Assembly (NCBI GenBank): GCA_002633025.1
Contig: NMRB01000070.1
Span: 214,285-278,284, forward strand
DNA length: 64,000 nt
Source: Notospermus geniculatus
Lineage: Eukaryota; Nemertea; Pilidiophora; Heteronemertea; Lineidae
Reading direction: 5' to 3'
The notes beneath the pieces were generated by a model, which worked only from the letters and a program-made list of their open reading frames with translations, was not told where the DNA came from and searched no databases. Of the stretch, positions 37,289-50,538 are shown piece after piece (position 1 is the first letter of the stretch; the number at the start of each line of letters is the position of its first letter). The position numbers and the translations under genes are program-made.

Positions 37289-40200
37289 TTTTTGTTGCAA
37301 TTTTAATAAAACAACGATGGTTTGAAATCTCAAAGAAACTAAGCCACATCGGTATTCATTGGAAAGCACTCTCTGAGAGCTTTTCAATGAATGGAACCCT
37401 AAAATATTTTGCATATTTTCACAGTTCACAAATATGGCTTTGGTCATGAAAGGGTTTGCTGAGTCGAATAGGTCGAATTCAGACTCTGGCGTCAAAAGGT
37501 ACGCATGACACCCAGGGAATTGCCATACATCGTAGATGGAGAAATCATAACATCAGACTTGCTGCTGTTGATCAATTCATGAATGAATTTCTATTCAGTG
37601 TCCACTCGCTCCAGAAAACATCACCAAAATGCCTTCAAGTCAGTCAGTCTATCAAAATATTACGACGCTCTTATTGTGTATATGCACCGAAAATAAATTC
37701 AAAATGTGAGACAGCTTCATAATCCGTATTTATATTCATCATATAACTTGAATTGAGCTGTCACAGTTGACGCGGGGAAACATTTCAGCCCGTGTCTCGG
37801 TCGTCTCTGAGGTTGTTTGGTTCCAGGTCGAAGCCATTCTGCATGTCACGGCAGCTCGAGTTGGCGAACCGCTTCTGTAGTATGATCTCCACGGGGGTCA
37901 AGTTTCTCCGTGCGTCACATTCCGGCTAGACCAATATCGTCGCTTGGGATTAGCACTATGTTGTACCGAACTCTCTTGAACATTTTTTGTTCACATTGCC
38001 GTCGGTGGTAACTTGTATCCTATCGGTACCTCGATGGATAACCAAAGTCACCTTCAAAACGGCCATTGACCTCGTAGGTCTGGGACGACATTTGTATAAT
38101 GTAAAGCAAGCAACACACAGGCGATATCGCAAGCGATGTGGTCGCCACCGAGCAAAATCGCCAGGTGTACGCTGGACAGCGATCCGTGGAATCTTCTCGC
38201 CAGCGATGATCGCCCAATATCGCCCAATATCAAAACAATATCCCCTTGTCTGCGGCGGCTTGCGAGAAGATCACTGATTGCTAGAGATATCGCCCCTCAC
38301 CTCGCCTGATGTGATGCCCGCTTAGAATGCTGTGTTGATGCTTTGGTTAACTTTGAACAAGCTTCCTTCCACACTTCTTGAATCAATTACACCATTCTTC
38401 AATACGTCGCTTCATTCAATTTTAACTTTTTACCATCAGCGCAACGCAAGTGATCAGTCAAAACTATTTGCCCATCTCAGTCACCAACGCCTGCGAATTC
38501 TCACTGTCATTTTCTATTGATTTACCATCCCTGGTGGAACGTGATGGCAAACGAATTCTTAATGGTTCTCAGTTGTGCCAAGTTAATGAACTAGAAAATG
38601 GCCCATCAGTAATTTCGGGAAAGGAAAATGATTAGGAAATACCCTTGATTTATTACGATTTTACTATTAAAAAGTGCATTGGCCCGGGGGAGCATTTCAA
38701 AACTAAACAGCTCACGCAGGGGAATGTTTTACGAGGGTAACCATACTCAAGATTGGGTTTACAGATATTTTAGTATGAACCAGACCAGCTGCTGAAAGGG
38801 TGACCGGAGTGCCTGCGCTGTTTTTAAGTGCATTATCATCATTCGGTGACTAATTTATTACTCCATGTTTGTAAACCAACAACCATACATCATTTGATAC
38901 TCATATTTTATATACAATTCTAATGTTCATTTCACTTTTATGACCGGCCAAATCCATCTGTCACGTATAGGCCTATCCCGCGAGATCACGAAATTAAGAC
39001 ATGCTCCGCGAAGGACGACGAGAACGTGGACCAACAAACCTTTTAGCTGCGGAGGATGTCGGCAAAGGTGAAATATCGTCATAAGGCATAGACCCAATAG
39101 GAGCATGTCAGTGAGTTGACCAATAGGTGTCCCTACGGCCCAATTCAATGCATAGCGGACCCATTCATTCTTGTTCTAGCACCAGTCACGTGCATTTTCC
39201 TGTGTATTGGTCAGCTAGAACTTTGTTGCCATCTTTTGGCAATATACGCGGCTGTACTGCTCCTATTGATCTCCTAGAAAGGCTTTGGCATTGAGTAAAT
39301 ACATCTACGCTGACTCTCCATTGGCCTGAGCCTCCAAAACTACCAACTGTGGAAGAATGAGTACTGTCTTTACCCCTTGTTTGGTTTGAGCATTCAACTC
39401 AAGTAACCGCAAGGCACACACTGCAGTTGAATCACTCCTCTAAACCAAGTTCTTCAGCGTCACGCGCAGCTCGCCAAGATGGATGAGTATGAGTTTAAAC
39501 GATGACCGATGCCCAATCTCGGTTGATTGGATGGCAATTCTCAAGGATAATATAGTTGACAAGTCGTCTCGAGGCCAGCTGTGCATGCGAAACGGTCAAA
39601 CAACAAGATATTGATCAGCTAAACATAGATTAACGCAAGTTGTCTCATCTATCCTGAAGAATTCCTAGAATATCTCAACGTCAAGTGTTGAGTCAATCAA
39701 TGAGGATATCGGCACAGTCAGAGTAACAATAGGAGAATAACTATTACTAGTCATTTTCTCAAGATGATAGGACTTCTGCTTGATGGGTACGTGAAGGAGC
39801 CTTTGCTGGGGATAGACTGAGGTCATCGGTTGTGACTATGACAATTACTATATGCCTGTTGTGTTTGTCTGAGGCTGGAAGGATGGGCTCAGCGTCAGGG
39901 AAGATAATCATATCCCGCAACCCCCCTCCGTATCGTACGGCGAATGCTGTTTTGTGTGAATACCTGTATCGTAAATTCCACCAATACCAAAAAGTTGTGA
40001 TATCTGAATAGGAGCACGGCAGTTGTCTAAGGTGTCATAAAATCGCATTTAACAACAACGTTGTTCAAATTTTCTTTAGAAGGTCTCGATATTTCGGTGC
40101 TCGTCGACATCAGGCAATGCTAGATACGGTAAGATCCAATCATGACCATCAGCAATGAGCTATTACCTATAGGACCTAATAGAATGTGCTCAACGACGTG

Positions 40201-40985
40201 TAAAACCAAGTGCAAATTGTCTTAATATGATGTTCAATGGTGTGTTCCGTGTCAACACGGTGTCTGTCGCAGGGATAGCCACTGGGATGTGAGCCGGTGA
40301 ATGAGATGCGCCGATGGAGAATGGAATGGTACTTATCTAACCGTGCAACCAAGGGATGGCCGAGCACGGGGGAAATGTACCGACTAGGGTTGCATGGCAG
40401 CGCAACCACTAAGTCAGACTTAGGTTGTTGGACAGTGGTTACGAAGGTAACCAACTTCCACATTTTGATTCCGAACTTCCGAACAAAGTGGTAGCACTTC
40501 TATTTTCTTACTCAAAATATAACTTTTTAAATTAATAGTATTAAAAATAATTTATTGTTTTCTTGCTTGAACTGCAGTTAGAGTTGACTCGGGTTGTTTT
40601 GGCATGCAACCCTTCCTGATAACATATGGTAACACACAAAACTATACGATTTGGGAAAGCCCACGCAGAATCACGCTGGGAAAACTACTAAAAGAAGAAA
40701 TTTTGGCATTAGTAACACAACTTGAACACTAAAGGGTTATTGAGTGACGGCTACTGGTTAATATCCACATGGCGAGACCTCTCACGGCTGGTTCGATACC
40801 ATTAGTGGCGAAAGAAATGGTAGAGCACGCATTAGTCTCTTTATTTCATCGGATTCAGATACTTCAACTTTTCAAATCTAAGCCATCCAATTTGAAAGCA
40901 CTTTCTAAAGTTCCTGTGAGCCAACATGATGGTCTTGCTTGGTCAGCGCCCAATATTCTCCCACACGTTTTCCCTCCAGGCATCC
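37289..40985. other. 3.7 kb without a recognisable gene
   Basis: Short frames only. Around 38100-38300 the words GCGATATCGC, CGCCCAATATCG and GCGAGAAGATCAC recur, perhaps a decayed inverted-repeat element, but I could not define its ends. Confidence 0.4.
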
Positions 40986-40989
40986 TCCC

Positions 40990-41074
40990 GCAGTAGGGTT
41001 TTGGTCTCGCTCCTCTTCGTACGCTTGCACATTAAGTTTCTGGGTGAAGAGGAGCGAGGTAAAAGCCCCTGCTG
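40990..41074. mobile_element. Hairpin, family D, copy 1
   Basis: GCAGTAGGGTTTTGGTCTCG then CTCCTCTTC pairs with GAAGAGGAG then CGAGGTAAAAGCCCCTGCTG. A related hairpin in reverse orientation is at 51531, and the similarity appears to extend left to ATATTCTCCCA near 40952 (AGCATTCTCCCA in the other copy). Arms are about 29 bp with a roughly 27-bp loop. Confidence 0.5.
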
Positions 41075-41079
41075 TTGGA

Positions 41080-44000
41080 GGATCCTCCAGGATCCCGGTC
41101 GTTGACCCTGGTCTGCAAGGTCACGACCAGAATAGAATAGATTATTCTACAGACCACGATTCGAAGTGATTTGCATCTGACCCAATGAACCAGGCGAACA
41201 CTAATGATGCGTCGACGAATTCCGACGTCACCGCGCCATTCTCCTTCAGTCATCCGGCGGCTTCGATCGCCGGCTGCCCGGCAAAAGTGCATCTGTCTAT
41301 GTTGTCAAGACTCTAATACAGACTAATGAAAATCTACTATCACTAATCTGGAGGAACTAGAAATCTATACGGCGATATGTTGCAGTTTGGCTGGCCAAGG
41401 CGCATTCTCCAGACTGGGTAGTGGACGATTCCGTTCGGTGCTTTTCTTTAACCATTGGCGTGATTACCCGACATCGTTTCGTGCGAGTTCCCAATTTTCT
41501 GGTTAATAACAAGCCGAGGAGCTGGAGGGGGGGGGGGTAGTGTAAGTTAAGCAACTAAACAATATACAACCTGATAAAACTGGCGTATGTGAGGGCGATA
41601 TTGATGGTAATTAGGTATTACATAATAGAGATACCATGTTCGATGTCACGAAGGGAGTAAAAGCTATACGTTCGCGTTGGCGTTTCGGAAGCTTCGCGAA
41701 TACTCTCCATTTATCAACAAACCCTCGATTTGCTAGCGAAGGATTAGTATTGTTCATATTTTTTCCCATTTCAAACGAATAAGCCTACTCGATAACTAAG
41801 GTACTAATAGGGCCTAAAGGCAGCGTTCCTCGTGCAATTCCAAACAATTATCTTTTATGATGGCACGATTGGATCTTTTGAATTCTACAGGTAAAAACAG
41901 TGAGATTGTTTGTTAATTTGAACAAAATACCAGGCACAGGTGATTAAAGCACCACGCAACTGTGGTGCATCACCAATAATCGAAGTGCACGTCAATAATA
42001 TTCATTGTTAAATACTTATTTCAATGCAGGATGGGCAAAAAAATGACTGTAGGCCAAGTGAATACCCATGTGCCAAGTGAATTCCCATGTGAAGTTGTAG
42101 GCGTTCATTCATTTGGTTAAAGATTATTTTATGATGAATCATCTTTAGAAAAATATGGAACGTTTACCAGAAATTATTGAGATATCTAGGAGGTAGATGA
42201 GGCCTTAATGTGACAGCCTACCTCACCCGTGGGTATACGGGTGCTACCTGAGGTCAGACGTAACCCGAGGGACAGTTACCTATCATTTCTAGATCCGCAA
42301 CTTGTATAAATACTTAATCCGTTTCGACACACGAGAGGTTCAGAATGTACAAAGCATATCCGTCACAAAACATACGTCTGTATGCGTAAAGTGTCCATCT
42401 ACGTTATAGTTGAACATCTGAACCTCCCTATTTTCAGCTCGTGGAGCCGTAAAATCTGGCATAAACGTACGAACGATCAAGATGATAGTGTTATCGTTCG
42501 TTAGATCAAGTTGTGCCCTCTCCTTGATTATTTGGCTGCCTAATTCGATTTACCACTGACGTGCACAACCCTGTCATTTGCTCCTTTCACACGGCAACGG
42601 CCGTATCTAAACGCTTTTACGATCTGAGTTTGATATCTCATAAGACCCAGCCAAATATCTTGATCCTTGCCCAATAATCAATTTTCTGCTTCACCCTTGA
42701 ATCCAGCCGATCATGTAATACGAGGGGCGCAGCTTGCTGGTGATAGATCTAGCTATTCAGCCTCCCCAGGTGGGCTATGTTGCAGAAGGCCTGCACAAAC
42801 CATCTTCGAACTGGGGTTCACAAATAGTGAACACTCCCAAGATTACGTTACGTTCCTTTCCGTTCCTGCTATTAAACGAGCCATGACAGACCCCTCGGCG
42901 ACAACGGAAAATAGGAATGTGCAGGGTCGGGTTTGGGCGTAAGAAAACCAAGTGTTTAAGTCACGGAGGCAAAATCGCTATTCAAAATTGTATCCGACAC
43001 GACCAGCATCAATGATTGGATCAATAGGATGGTTGATTGGGTTGCCTCGACTTACAAAGATCAAAACACAATCTATTGATGAAAATCTCCGTTCGCTCGG
43101 CGGAGAATTTAATGACAATGAGGCTGCGTACGGCATGCATGGCGTAAATCCCACTGGTTCCCCTCATACATTAAGAAGCTTTCTCATCCGTGTGAAAGTA
43201 ATGGTTTTCGTGGTTTCTGGTATGAAAAACGACATTTGAAATGCATTGAGATTTAATTTCTCGCGTAGTCTGTCCCAACTAGAAATACAGGGATAGATAT
43301 AAGATCGAATTTCGCTATCAAGCATCTTGGGTCGTTGCTTTGGAAATTTAAGGAATTCACGCATGGTCACACATACTATACGCTGTCTCCCAGCATGGAT
43401 CAGCACCACGGCCTTTTCGCACGGATGTATCAACCGCAAAGGCGCTGCTTCACGTAAGAGTTTTCTCGTGTGAGATGGCTCTCAATGGGTAATTTACCAT
43501 TGTTGGTTTTCTTCCTACTTACTCTACTGCGACCAAAGGCACAAGCGACCGCTTATATGTTTCTATGGTTGATTGGCCATAGAGATCGACCTCACGCCAG
43601 AAAACTCTCACGTGGAGCAGCTCAAGTCAAGTGCAAAGATCTAGTACATTTTTTTTGCATCAGAAATTATCTGAAATAACGTCCTTCGCATAAATACCGT
43701 CATGATACAAGCAACCGCAAAACCAGATAGGACTGCAAGTTCCCAACTCTCCTCGTTGACTTCACCAATCTCTCACTACTCTGTGGCCATGATAGTCTGC
43801 TCTGTGCATTCAAAGAAACCTTCTTCTGTGCGCGTAATTTAGTATCTCTCCATTGACAATACCAGCAGCGTAGAACGGAATATATTCACAAGCAGCCACA
43901 GCGTATGAATAATTACCGAACTGCTTTCTGCTTTATCAAGTTATACGGCCTTCCCTGTGTGCTGTGTGGAGACTTAAGTGTGCTCGAATTGTCTCGTCGA

Positions 44001-45075
44001 GACCTAATTTCTAGTTCTTAGCAACTTTTATCAACTTCAAAGATGTCTACGCATAACAATAATCATAACATAGAGCAACTAGTACAGTTAGCATCATCAA
44101 CATTTCAGACGCACATACATGTATATACGTAAGTGTTTCTATACGGGTTTTTTACCAAGACTGAATATTTTCCACTCCATTATACAATAACGTCTCTGCC
44201 TGTTTATTTTAAATAACAAGAAACATCTCCAGGGGCAATAAATGCGGTCAGATATCTTAAACAGAACTCCACTGCAATATTTCAATCGTCTTATTGGTAA
44301 AACTAAAAATAATGACATGCTTTTTTTCGCCTGACCGAGATCCTTTACTTTTTTGACAGTTATTTTACTGGTATTGGATCGCAATAACCACCATCCAAAC
44401 TGTAATTTCAGAACCGATGAATGTGTGGAGTTTTTCATGACGCGTAATTTGATGATTTGAAATCTTCCATATTTTCCTTGAGGGCAATTAAAAAGTACGA
44501 TATTGAACGATGCAATGTGTGTTTTTCTTAAGCCTAGTAACGCGACCTTATACCTCGTCCATTGAAATCAGGATCACCTCATATCTTAGATTAGAACATC
44601 TTGTGTCATAGAATGGACCATTCTTAGGTCAACAACCGAATGAATTTTTCAACGCTCAGAAGCAGAAGGATACGTCAGCATGTTTTTTTTCCATGTATTT
44701 ATGGATTCAACGCCAACAGCGCTGAAAAAAGGATTTAGGACAAGTGTTACAGTTACGCCGTTTCTCATTACGTACTTACAGCGGATTTATCTTTCATCAT
44801 CGTTCAGTGGAATTTTTTTACGATCATCTTCCGATTCCGAGCCACTGTATGTTGTGATTTACTAGAACGGGTAAAATACCGCGTTCATTTTACACCATTT
44901 TTGAAGTTCATTGTCCACTGAGCATCCTTGTTACAAGACCACGTGACAGACGTTACGCCCAAGCTTTTTTGCTGGTGCAATGGAGGCACGTGACAGCATC
45001 CCGCTGCAGAGTTAACGAAATCTGTAACTTGATCGCTAAAGTATTTTAATCTGTGCGTTCATATCCGAAAACGAG
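41080..45075. other. 4 kb without a recognisable gene (one repeat fragment inside)
   Basis: No frame over 100 codons shows recognisable features. Small hairpins such as CACCCGTGGGTATACGGGTG (42225) are too short to interpret. A G-run lies at 41527-41538. Confidence 0.4.
41653..41708. mobile_element. Fold-back family A, partial third copy
   Basis: ACGTTCGCGTTGGCGTTTCGG then GCTTCGCGAATACTCTCC matches the right half of family A (minus strand of 224-265). The left arm is reduced to GGGAGTAAAAG. It looks like an internally deleted copy. Confidence 0.5.
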
Positions 45076-45081
45076 TGGGTT

Positions 45082-45255
45082 TATGATCACGTGAAGAGGT
45101 GAAAAAAACATATAAAATATTGGTCTCCGAATTGGAGTAGTGTTCGTATTGTTTATAGAGCTATCGTTCATAATCACGTTAAGAGGTGTAAAAAACATAT
45201 TAAAATGTTTCCCAATTTTGAGTAGTATTTCTATTGTTTAAAGAGCTATCGTTAT
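45082..45255. repeat. Tandem duplication, ~88-bp unit
   Basis: ATCACGTGAAGAGGTG...AGAGCTATCGTT (45086-45168) is followed by ATCACGTTAAGAGGTG...AGAGCTATCGTT (45173-45254). The copies share long blocks with scattered substitutions. It is non-coding. Confidence 0.7.
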
Positions 45256-45259
45256 CTGC

Positions 45260-47370
45260 AACATACTCCCGATTCTATACTCCTTGCAACTTCACTCTAT
45301 GGTTAATCAGTATTCTGGTGCTGAATTATCAAGGATTCCAATATTCATGGAATGTAGTGAAAGGACTTCACTGAATGTTAACTCGGTACCTTTACGCTGG
45401 AGACTCTATAACCAAGCACTCCAAAATCTTGGTTGATTCTGAAAGCGTGCCAAATACGGTGCCAGTGTACCAGCATGTTTAGACTATGCGATATGCGTGA
45501 ATATCGTTACTGTACGTGCTAGCTGTATTTTGTCGGATGCTGCACAGCTAACCATCTACGGACTGAATTTTCTAACACCGTTTTCAGTCATTTCATGCCC
45601 AAGCCAACAATTTCTTGTTACATGTAATTTCTTTCAACCAGCCTAGTGCATCAAATGCAATTTCTTGATATTTTCTTGGCTTTGCCTATGAAACCTTGCG
45701 ACAAAATAGACATGATTTGAAAAAGTGACACCGGTTGACCAAATAATACTTGGTGATATTCTCCCCCTCGAGGGTCATCGGTCCAATCTTCTTCTTCGAT
45801 TACTCTGACTATCTTCGCCCTATTTGCAGAAGAAGTGGCCATTTGGTCCCGATTAAGCCCCCACCTCACGTCCGTCTACAGGACACGGGGGTGATTCACA
45901 TCTGAAAAAAGGTTAACATGGATTGGCATGGCCATTACTGAGATACGATACATAGGTATAGGTGGATAATAGGAGTGATTTTCTTCAAAGAAACTGCTCG
46001 ATGGAACCCGGGGATTCATGAATGTTGCAACGGCGTTTTTGTCCCACCAGAAATATTGATAGGCGATCTAGCGTGTTGGTGTCTCTTCTCAAAAAGACCT
46101 GCGCATTGTGCCAGGAGCGACAACAGGCGATGCTGCCCACTTTAGTAGCGGTAGTTTCTCACACACGGGTTCATTTTTCACATCTCCGTATGCATCGTGT
46201 ACCAGGCACGCACCTGGTAAAAAACGTGTCTCTTGCAGCAATCTGCACGAAAGACAAGTCAAAAATGATTTCAATGCCTTCCTATTGGTCGGATGGAGAG
46301 AAATGCCTTGACATTGCTGCAGAATCCCTACGAAAAATCTGCAGCTGGAGGTTAAATTCTGCCTTCAACAGTTTCTTGAACAGAACGCACAGGAACTTGA
46401 TAAGTGTGTTTGGGGGAAGTGATAATTACCGGTAACATTTCTCGTCATTACCGCCGGTGTTTGTGCCATTAAGAAACCGTTAAGTACCGGTAGCGAGACC
46501 GCCACCTAGACACCTCCTGAGTAGCGGAAGTTTCAAAACTGATTTACATATTGTTTATGTCACTTTTAAAAGCATTTTTCCCGCAGTTTTTCTGTAACTT
46601 TCAATGGCAAGATCAACAGGTGATGGTTTCGACCAAGATCAAGTTTGGTAGAAGTCGTCACAGACACACCACCGTCCCCTCTCCGTTCCCCAGTGGTCAG
46701 GTTTGGTGAAGTCTAACGGCAGTACGAACCATAACACAAACGGGGTCGAGAAGTGTCAAATGAAGAGCGATCAAATTCAGAGGTTTGTTTCGGTCGCTTC
46801 GACAATTTGAAGGTTCTGCAGCTTGTACCTTTCGAACACTCGGGAAGGACACTTTTCCGGGGGACATAGCGTCCCTCTACACCAGTTACCACAGACGATC
46901 AGTCTGGGATGGATGTAAATGTCATCTTCAGCGCACATCGTGTCGGATAATCACCGGAACGTCCAGTACTTCATTTACCAGCCTCCCAATGACCCTCGGC
47001 AAAGTTATGCTGGGGGCTTGACAATCGCTCGTTAGTCAAATTCCTTCATAGCCTATGCATTCGTATCGTTCGTTTAGTCGGCTTGTCGCCGTTACAATAG
47101 ACTAGTCATCACGACTATGGTGAAATATTGTTCTGCTATTGTGTGAGCATCCTCACCGGCGATGCTTGTTGCCAATTACAGATTCTTCCCTCGTTAGTCA
47201 ATATGTTATCCCATATGTTTGTGTATGTACCATTGTTGTATCAGTTTGGAATGTGAGAGTGGTGGAGAGGATCTTGTTTTCGTTTCGCATCGACGTCAAC
47301 ACGCTCAAACATGTCATGCACCGCATCAATGTGGTCATTGCCTGTCCTCCGGGAAATTGAGGATGCAAAT
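45260..47370. other. No gene recognised
   Basis: The longest frame, 137 codons at 46022-46435 (plus), overlaps a different-phase plus-strand frame and a minus-strand frame. It has no domain that I recognise. TACCGGTA words recur at 46427-46490 without a clear repeat unit. Confidence 0.4.
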
Positions 47371-47375
47371 TTGGT

Positions 47376-48215
47376 TGGTCTTCGGCACGGCTTTAATCCT
47401 TGTTGTTGGTGCACAGAGTATTTCGGCCTACTGGACGGCTTTAGCATAAGTTATTGGTGCACAGAGTTTCTCTGTCTACTGCACTACCGTAAGCCTTGTT
47501 GTTGGTGCACAGAGTATTTCGGCCTACTGGACGGCTTTAGCCTTGTTGTTGGCGCGCAGAGCTCCCGGTCTACTGCACGGCTTTGTTGTTGGTGCACTGA
47601 GTTTCTCCGTCTACTGCACGGCTTTTTTGTTGGTGCACAGAGTATTTCGGCCTACTGGACGGCTTTAGCCTTGTTGTTGGTACGCTGAGCTTCCGGTCTA
47701 CTGCATGGTTAAAACGTTTTGTTGGTGCACACAGTTTCTTGGTCTACTGCACGTCTTTCAGTCTTGTTGTTGGTGCAGAGAGCGTTTCTCGGCGAACTGC
47801 ACGACCTTAGGCCTGCTTTCCATTGGAGCGTTTCCATGCGCGGAAACGCTCGAAAGCATTGTTATTTTCCGCGCCGTGATCAACGACGCGGAAAATAACA
47901 ATGCTTTCGAGCGTTTCCGCGCACGGAAACGCTCCAATGGAAAACAGGTCTTAGCCTTGTTCGTGCAGAGCGTTTCTCGGTCTACTGCACGACCTTTAAA
48001 GCCTTGTTGTTGGTGCACAGTTTCTCGGTCGACTGCACGGCTTTAGCGTTGCTGTTGGTGCACAGAGTGTCTCGGTCTGCTGCACCACTTAAATTGTTGT
48101 TGGTGCACAGAGTTTCTCGGTGTACTTCACGGCTTTAGGCTTTGTTGTCGGTGGTGCACAGTTTCTCGCTCAACTAACTGCACGGCTTTGAGCCTTGTTG
48201 TTGCTGCACAGAGTT
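47376..48215. repeat. Satellite-like array of ~47-bp units, about 14 copies
   Basis: The unit consensus is TTGTTGTTGGTGCACAGAG, TTTCTCGGTCTACTGCACGG, then CTTTAGCC. Unit lengths vary from about 42 to 54 bp. In the left half three units (starting near 47394, 47494 and 47627) share the variant AGTATTTCGGCCTACTGGACGG, which points to local higher-order copying. A 125-codon plus-strand frame runs through part of the array with recurring CWCTE motifs. Because unit lengths are not constant multiples of three, I regard it as a by-product. The array is interrupted by a fold-back at 47810-47950. Confidence 0.85.
47810..47950. mobile_element. 141-bp palindromic element with TTA duplication
   Basis: Inserted inside one satellite unit. 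The termini are GGCCTGCTTTCCATTGGAG at the left and, on the minus strand, GACCTGTTTTCCATTGGAG at the right. The arms (about 63 bp) pair almost perfectly through GCGGAAACGCTCGAAAGC and GTTATTTTCCGCG around a loop of about 13 bp. The flanking TTA at 47807-47809 and 47951-47953 is present once in intact units (GGCTTTAGCC), so it is a 3-bp target-site duplication. TTA duplication is characteristic of PIF/Harbinger elements, so this is most likely a Harbinger-type MITE. It has no coding capacity. Confidence 0.85.
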
Positions 48216-49090
48216 GATAAACACCGTGGTCATGTCATCTTCTCGAAGGCTCAGTTTATGGTCCATCCGATTCTACCATCGTACGACCAATTTAACAATG
48301 TACACGGAAGAGCGAACAATGCTTTCTGCCCAATCACATCGGAATCGGAATCGGAATCGGATAGAGGATATCCCTCTGGACCTGGGCAACAGCTGCTTGT
48401 GAGATGTCTTTCTCGCCGACTCCACAATTGGTTTATAAAACTTGAAGGTTCTTGCCATGAAAACTCGTCCTTGGTGTACACCTACACAAATAGGCATGTG
48501 CGGGGGCCTTGCAACTGGGACCACCAGGAAGGAAACCCTCCTGCCCACTGCGACACATCGGTGGTCTCCACATTGATTACAGCGGTGTCGGTAATGTCTA
48601 TTGTCCTCCAATGTGAATTTACTGCTCATAACGCCAATTCATATTTAGTTTATAATACATGTATCAATTAAGAAAACAAAGATTATGTAAGACTCTGTTT
48701 CAGAGCTCGTTGGTGTGATTAACTACAGACACTACACGGCTTAATGAAGTTGAAAATCGTCTTTTGTTGTTTAAGAGGCAAATGACAATCTCTCGCCTAC
48801 TCGCCCAATCAGCGAATGACTTTTGAGCCAAATGAGGGAATTTCTATTCCCCCCGCGTGCAACTTCCCAAACTCATTTCTTCTCCATTGATAATATCTGA
48901 TTATCAAAATACAATTACATAAAGACTGACCTCGAGAAACAAAATACGACGGCTATTGAGCCTAATGAGGCAAGTACAGACACAATAGAATTACAATTGC
49001 TAGCTTTTCCTACCCAACAAAGGCTATCCACACGCAATACTATTGGAAACTGAACGACTGGAAGGCAAGGCCCCTGGGAAAAGACAATAT
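48216..49090. other. No gene recognised; contains a short (AATCGG)4 repeat
   Basis: TCGGAATCGGAATCGG...at 48339-48360 is a hexamer microsatellite. A 158-codon plus-strand frame (48195-48671) starts in the satellite and runs through this region. Its composition is unremarkable and an equally open 118-codon frame lies opposite, so I do not call it a gene. Confidence 0.4.
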
Positions 49091-49091
49091 T

Positions 49092-49211
49092 GGCTGATAT
49101 TTATAAAAGCTAGCAAATGCCTTTACTTGAAGTTTTGTAGTACATTTACATTGGACCTCGCTGTGCAAATCTTAAGTAACAGCATATTGCTAACTTTTAT
49201 GAATATTAGCC
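49092..49211. mobile_element. Fold-back element, family E, old copy
   Basis: AAAGCTAGCAAATGCCTTTAC near the left and AGTAACAGCATATTGCTAAC near the right correspond to the arms of the element at 53009, and TTTATAAAA/TTTTATGAATA replaces its ends. Arm pairing is degraded, so it is an older insertion. Confidence 0.5.
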
Positions 49212-50465
49212 ATTGTCTTTCTCAGAGAGTAAACACGACTTGCCCTGATGACACGTGTGACAAGCGTTCCTACCTCACTCGTGGAGGGAGCGTACACTAT
49301 GGTTCGAAGGGCGAAATGACCCTAGGCCTTGATTTGTCAAGATTGGTATTAACGACGTCTGGACCACTTGTAAAACCGGCAGCACCACCCCAAAGGCCTC
49401 TGTCAGACGGTTTTGAGTAATGGTTTGTAGTTGTAAGGACTCGATTCCCAAAATTTGGAACCTTTTCCTACTTACTGGTACATAGACATGCATACATTGT
49501 GTATTACGTCGATACGCTTCTAAACTAGCCTGCCATACATAAGATTGTCCAACATGTAGGCCTAAAAAGCCCGGAGACATGGTAGACGTGTATCATGGTT
49601 GGAACACATCGATCCCTTGCCTGTTGATGCATGCTGATGGCAAATTGTATCATTCAATTTTATTACCATGTAAATTTCATCACTTCGCCATAATTTGATC
49701 TCCGTCGAACGGTTTTGAGTTTCGTTTACCAAAAAAATTGCACAGTGACCTTGGAATAAATGGTAATTTGATAACTCTACGAATTTGAAATAGCTTCTTC
49801 GTGATCTGTTTATGTCATATATTGGGGGGGGGGGTCCCTGGCGTTTTGTTGTGAACCATTGGCTGCAGGTTGTGGGTGAGCATGACACGCATGTGTGATG
49901 AGCAACGGCGAATGTCTGGCGAATCAGCAAGTTTGAGTTGTTGATCGTCAGTGACGTCAAACATCCAAGAAAACATCCAAGAAAAGTAAAGTTAATTAGC
50001 GGTACACCCTACTAAATATGATCAATATTGCTGTAAAAACATTGAAATCCACCCCTGCCGGTATTTAAGTATACACAACATCAAACTTTAATCTACTTTG
50101 TCATAAAAATGCGTTAAATGATACATCAAAATCTAATGAAGAAAGTTTATCCCCATTCTAGTCAGAGTTAATTTTATGATCCTTGCCGATATGGGTGTTT
50201 TCTGCCATCACTCACTCAAAGAATATCATAATAGTCTTAAAAATGGCGAAAAGATTGGAATATGCTTTCACAATCTCACTCATTGTGATCGTTAGGGGAA
50301 ACCATAAATTAATTAGACTTCGAATTCAAGTGCGTTCGACAAGTTTTACGAGATGACAAGATTTGAAACATACAAGGAGATGATTTATAATCATCGATGA
50401 TTTATAATCATTGGTGTGTTCATACGCCTGCGGAGAGTGCCGAACTTGATCAGGAAAAAAATTAA

Positions 50466-50538
50466 TAGGCCTACAAGGACCGTAGAACGATTTTAGGAGG
50501 ATTGTTCTCCGAAAATCGTCTTACGTTCCTTGTCCTAC
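50466..50538. other. 73-bp hairpin of pre-miRNA-like size
   Basis: TAGGCCTACAAGGACCGTAG then AACGATTTTAGGAG pairs with CTCCGAAAATCGTCTTACGTTCCTTGTCCTA with a few mismatches and a loop of about 7 bp. It contains no miRNA seed that I recognise. The terminal TAGGCCTA word is common across this window. It may be a small fold-back remnant. Confidence 0.35.

Noticed and set aside
40785-40805. GGTTCGATACC resembling a tRNA B-box.
   Set aside because: No A-box, acceptor stem or cloverleaf can be drawn around it.
48195-48671. A 158-codon frame, the longest gap-free frame in the window.
   Set aside because: It starts in a satellite, has a 118-codon frame opposite, and shows no domain, splice or start context.
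50466-50538. Treating the hairpin as a microRNA gene.
   Set aside because: No known seed, no way to see processing, and the window is full of fold-back remnants of similar size.
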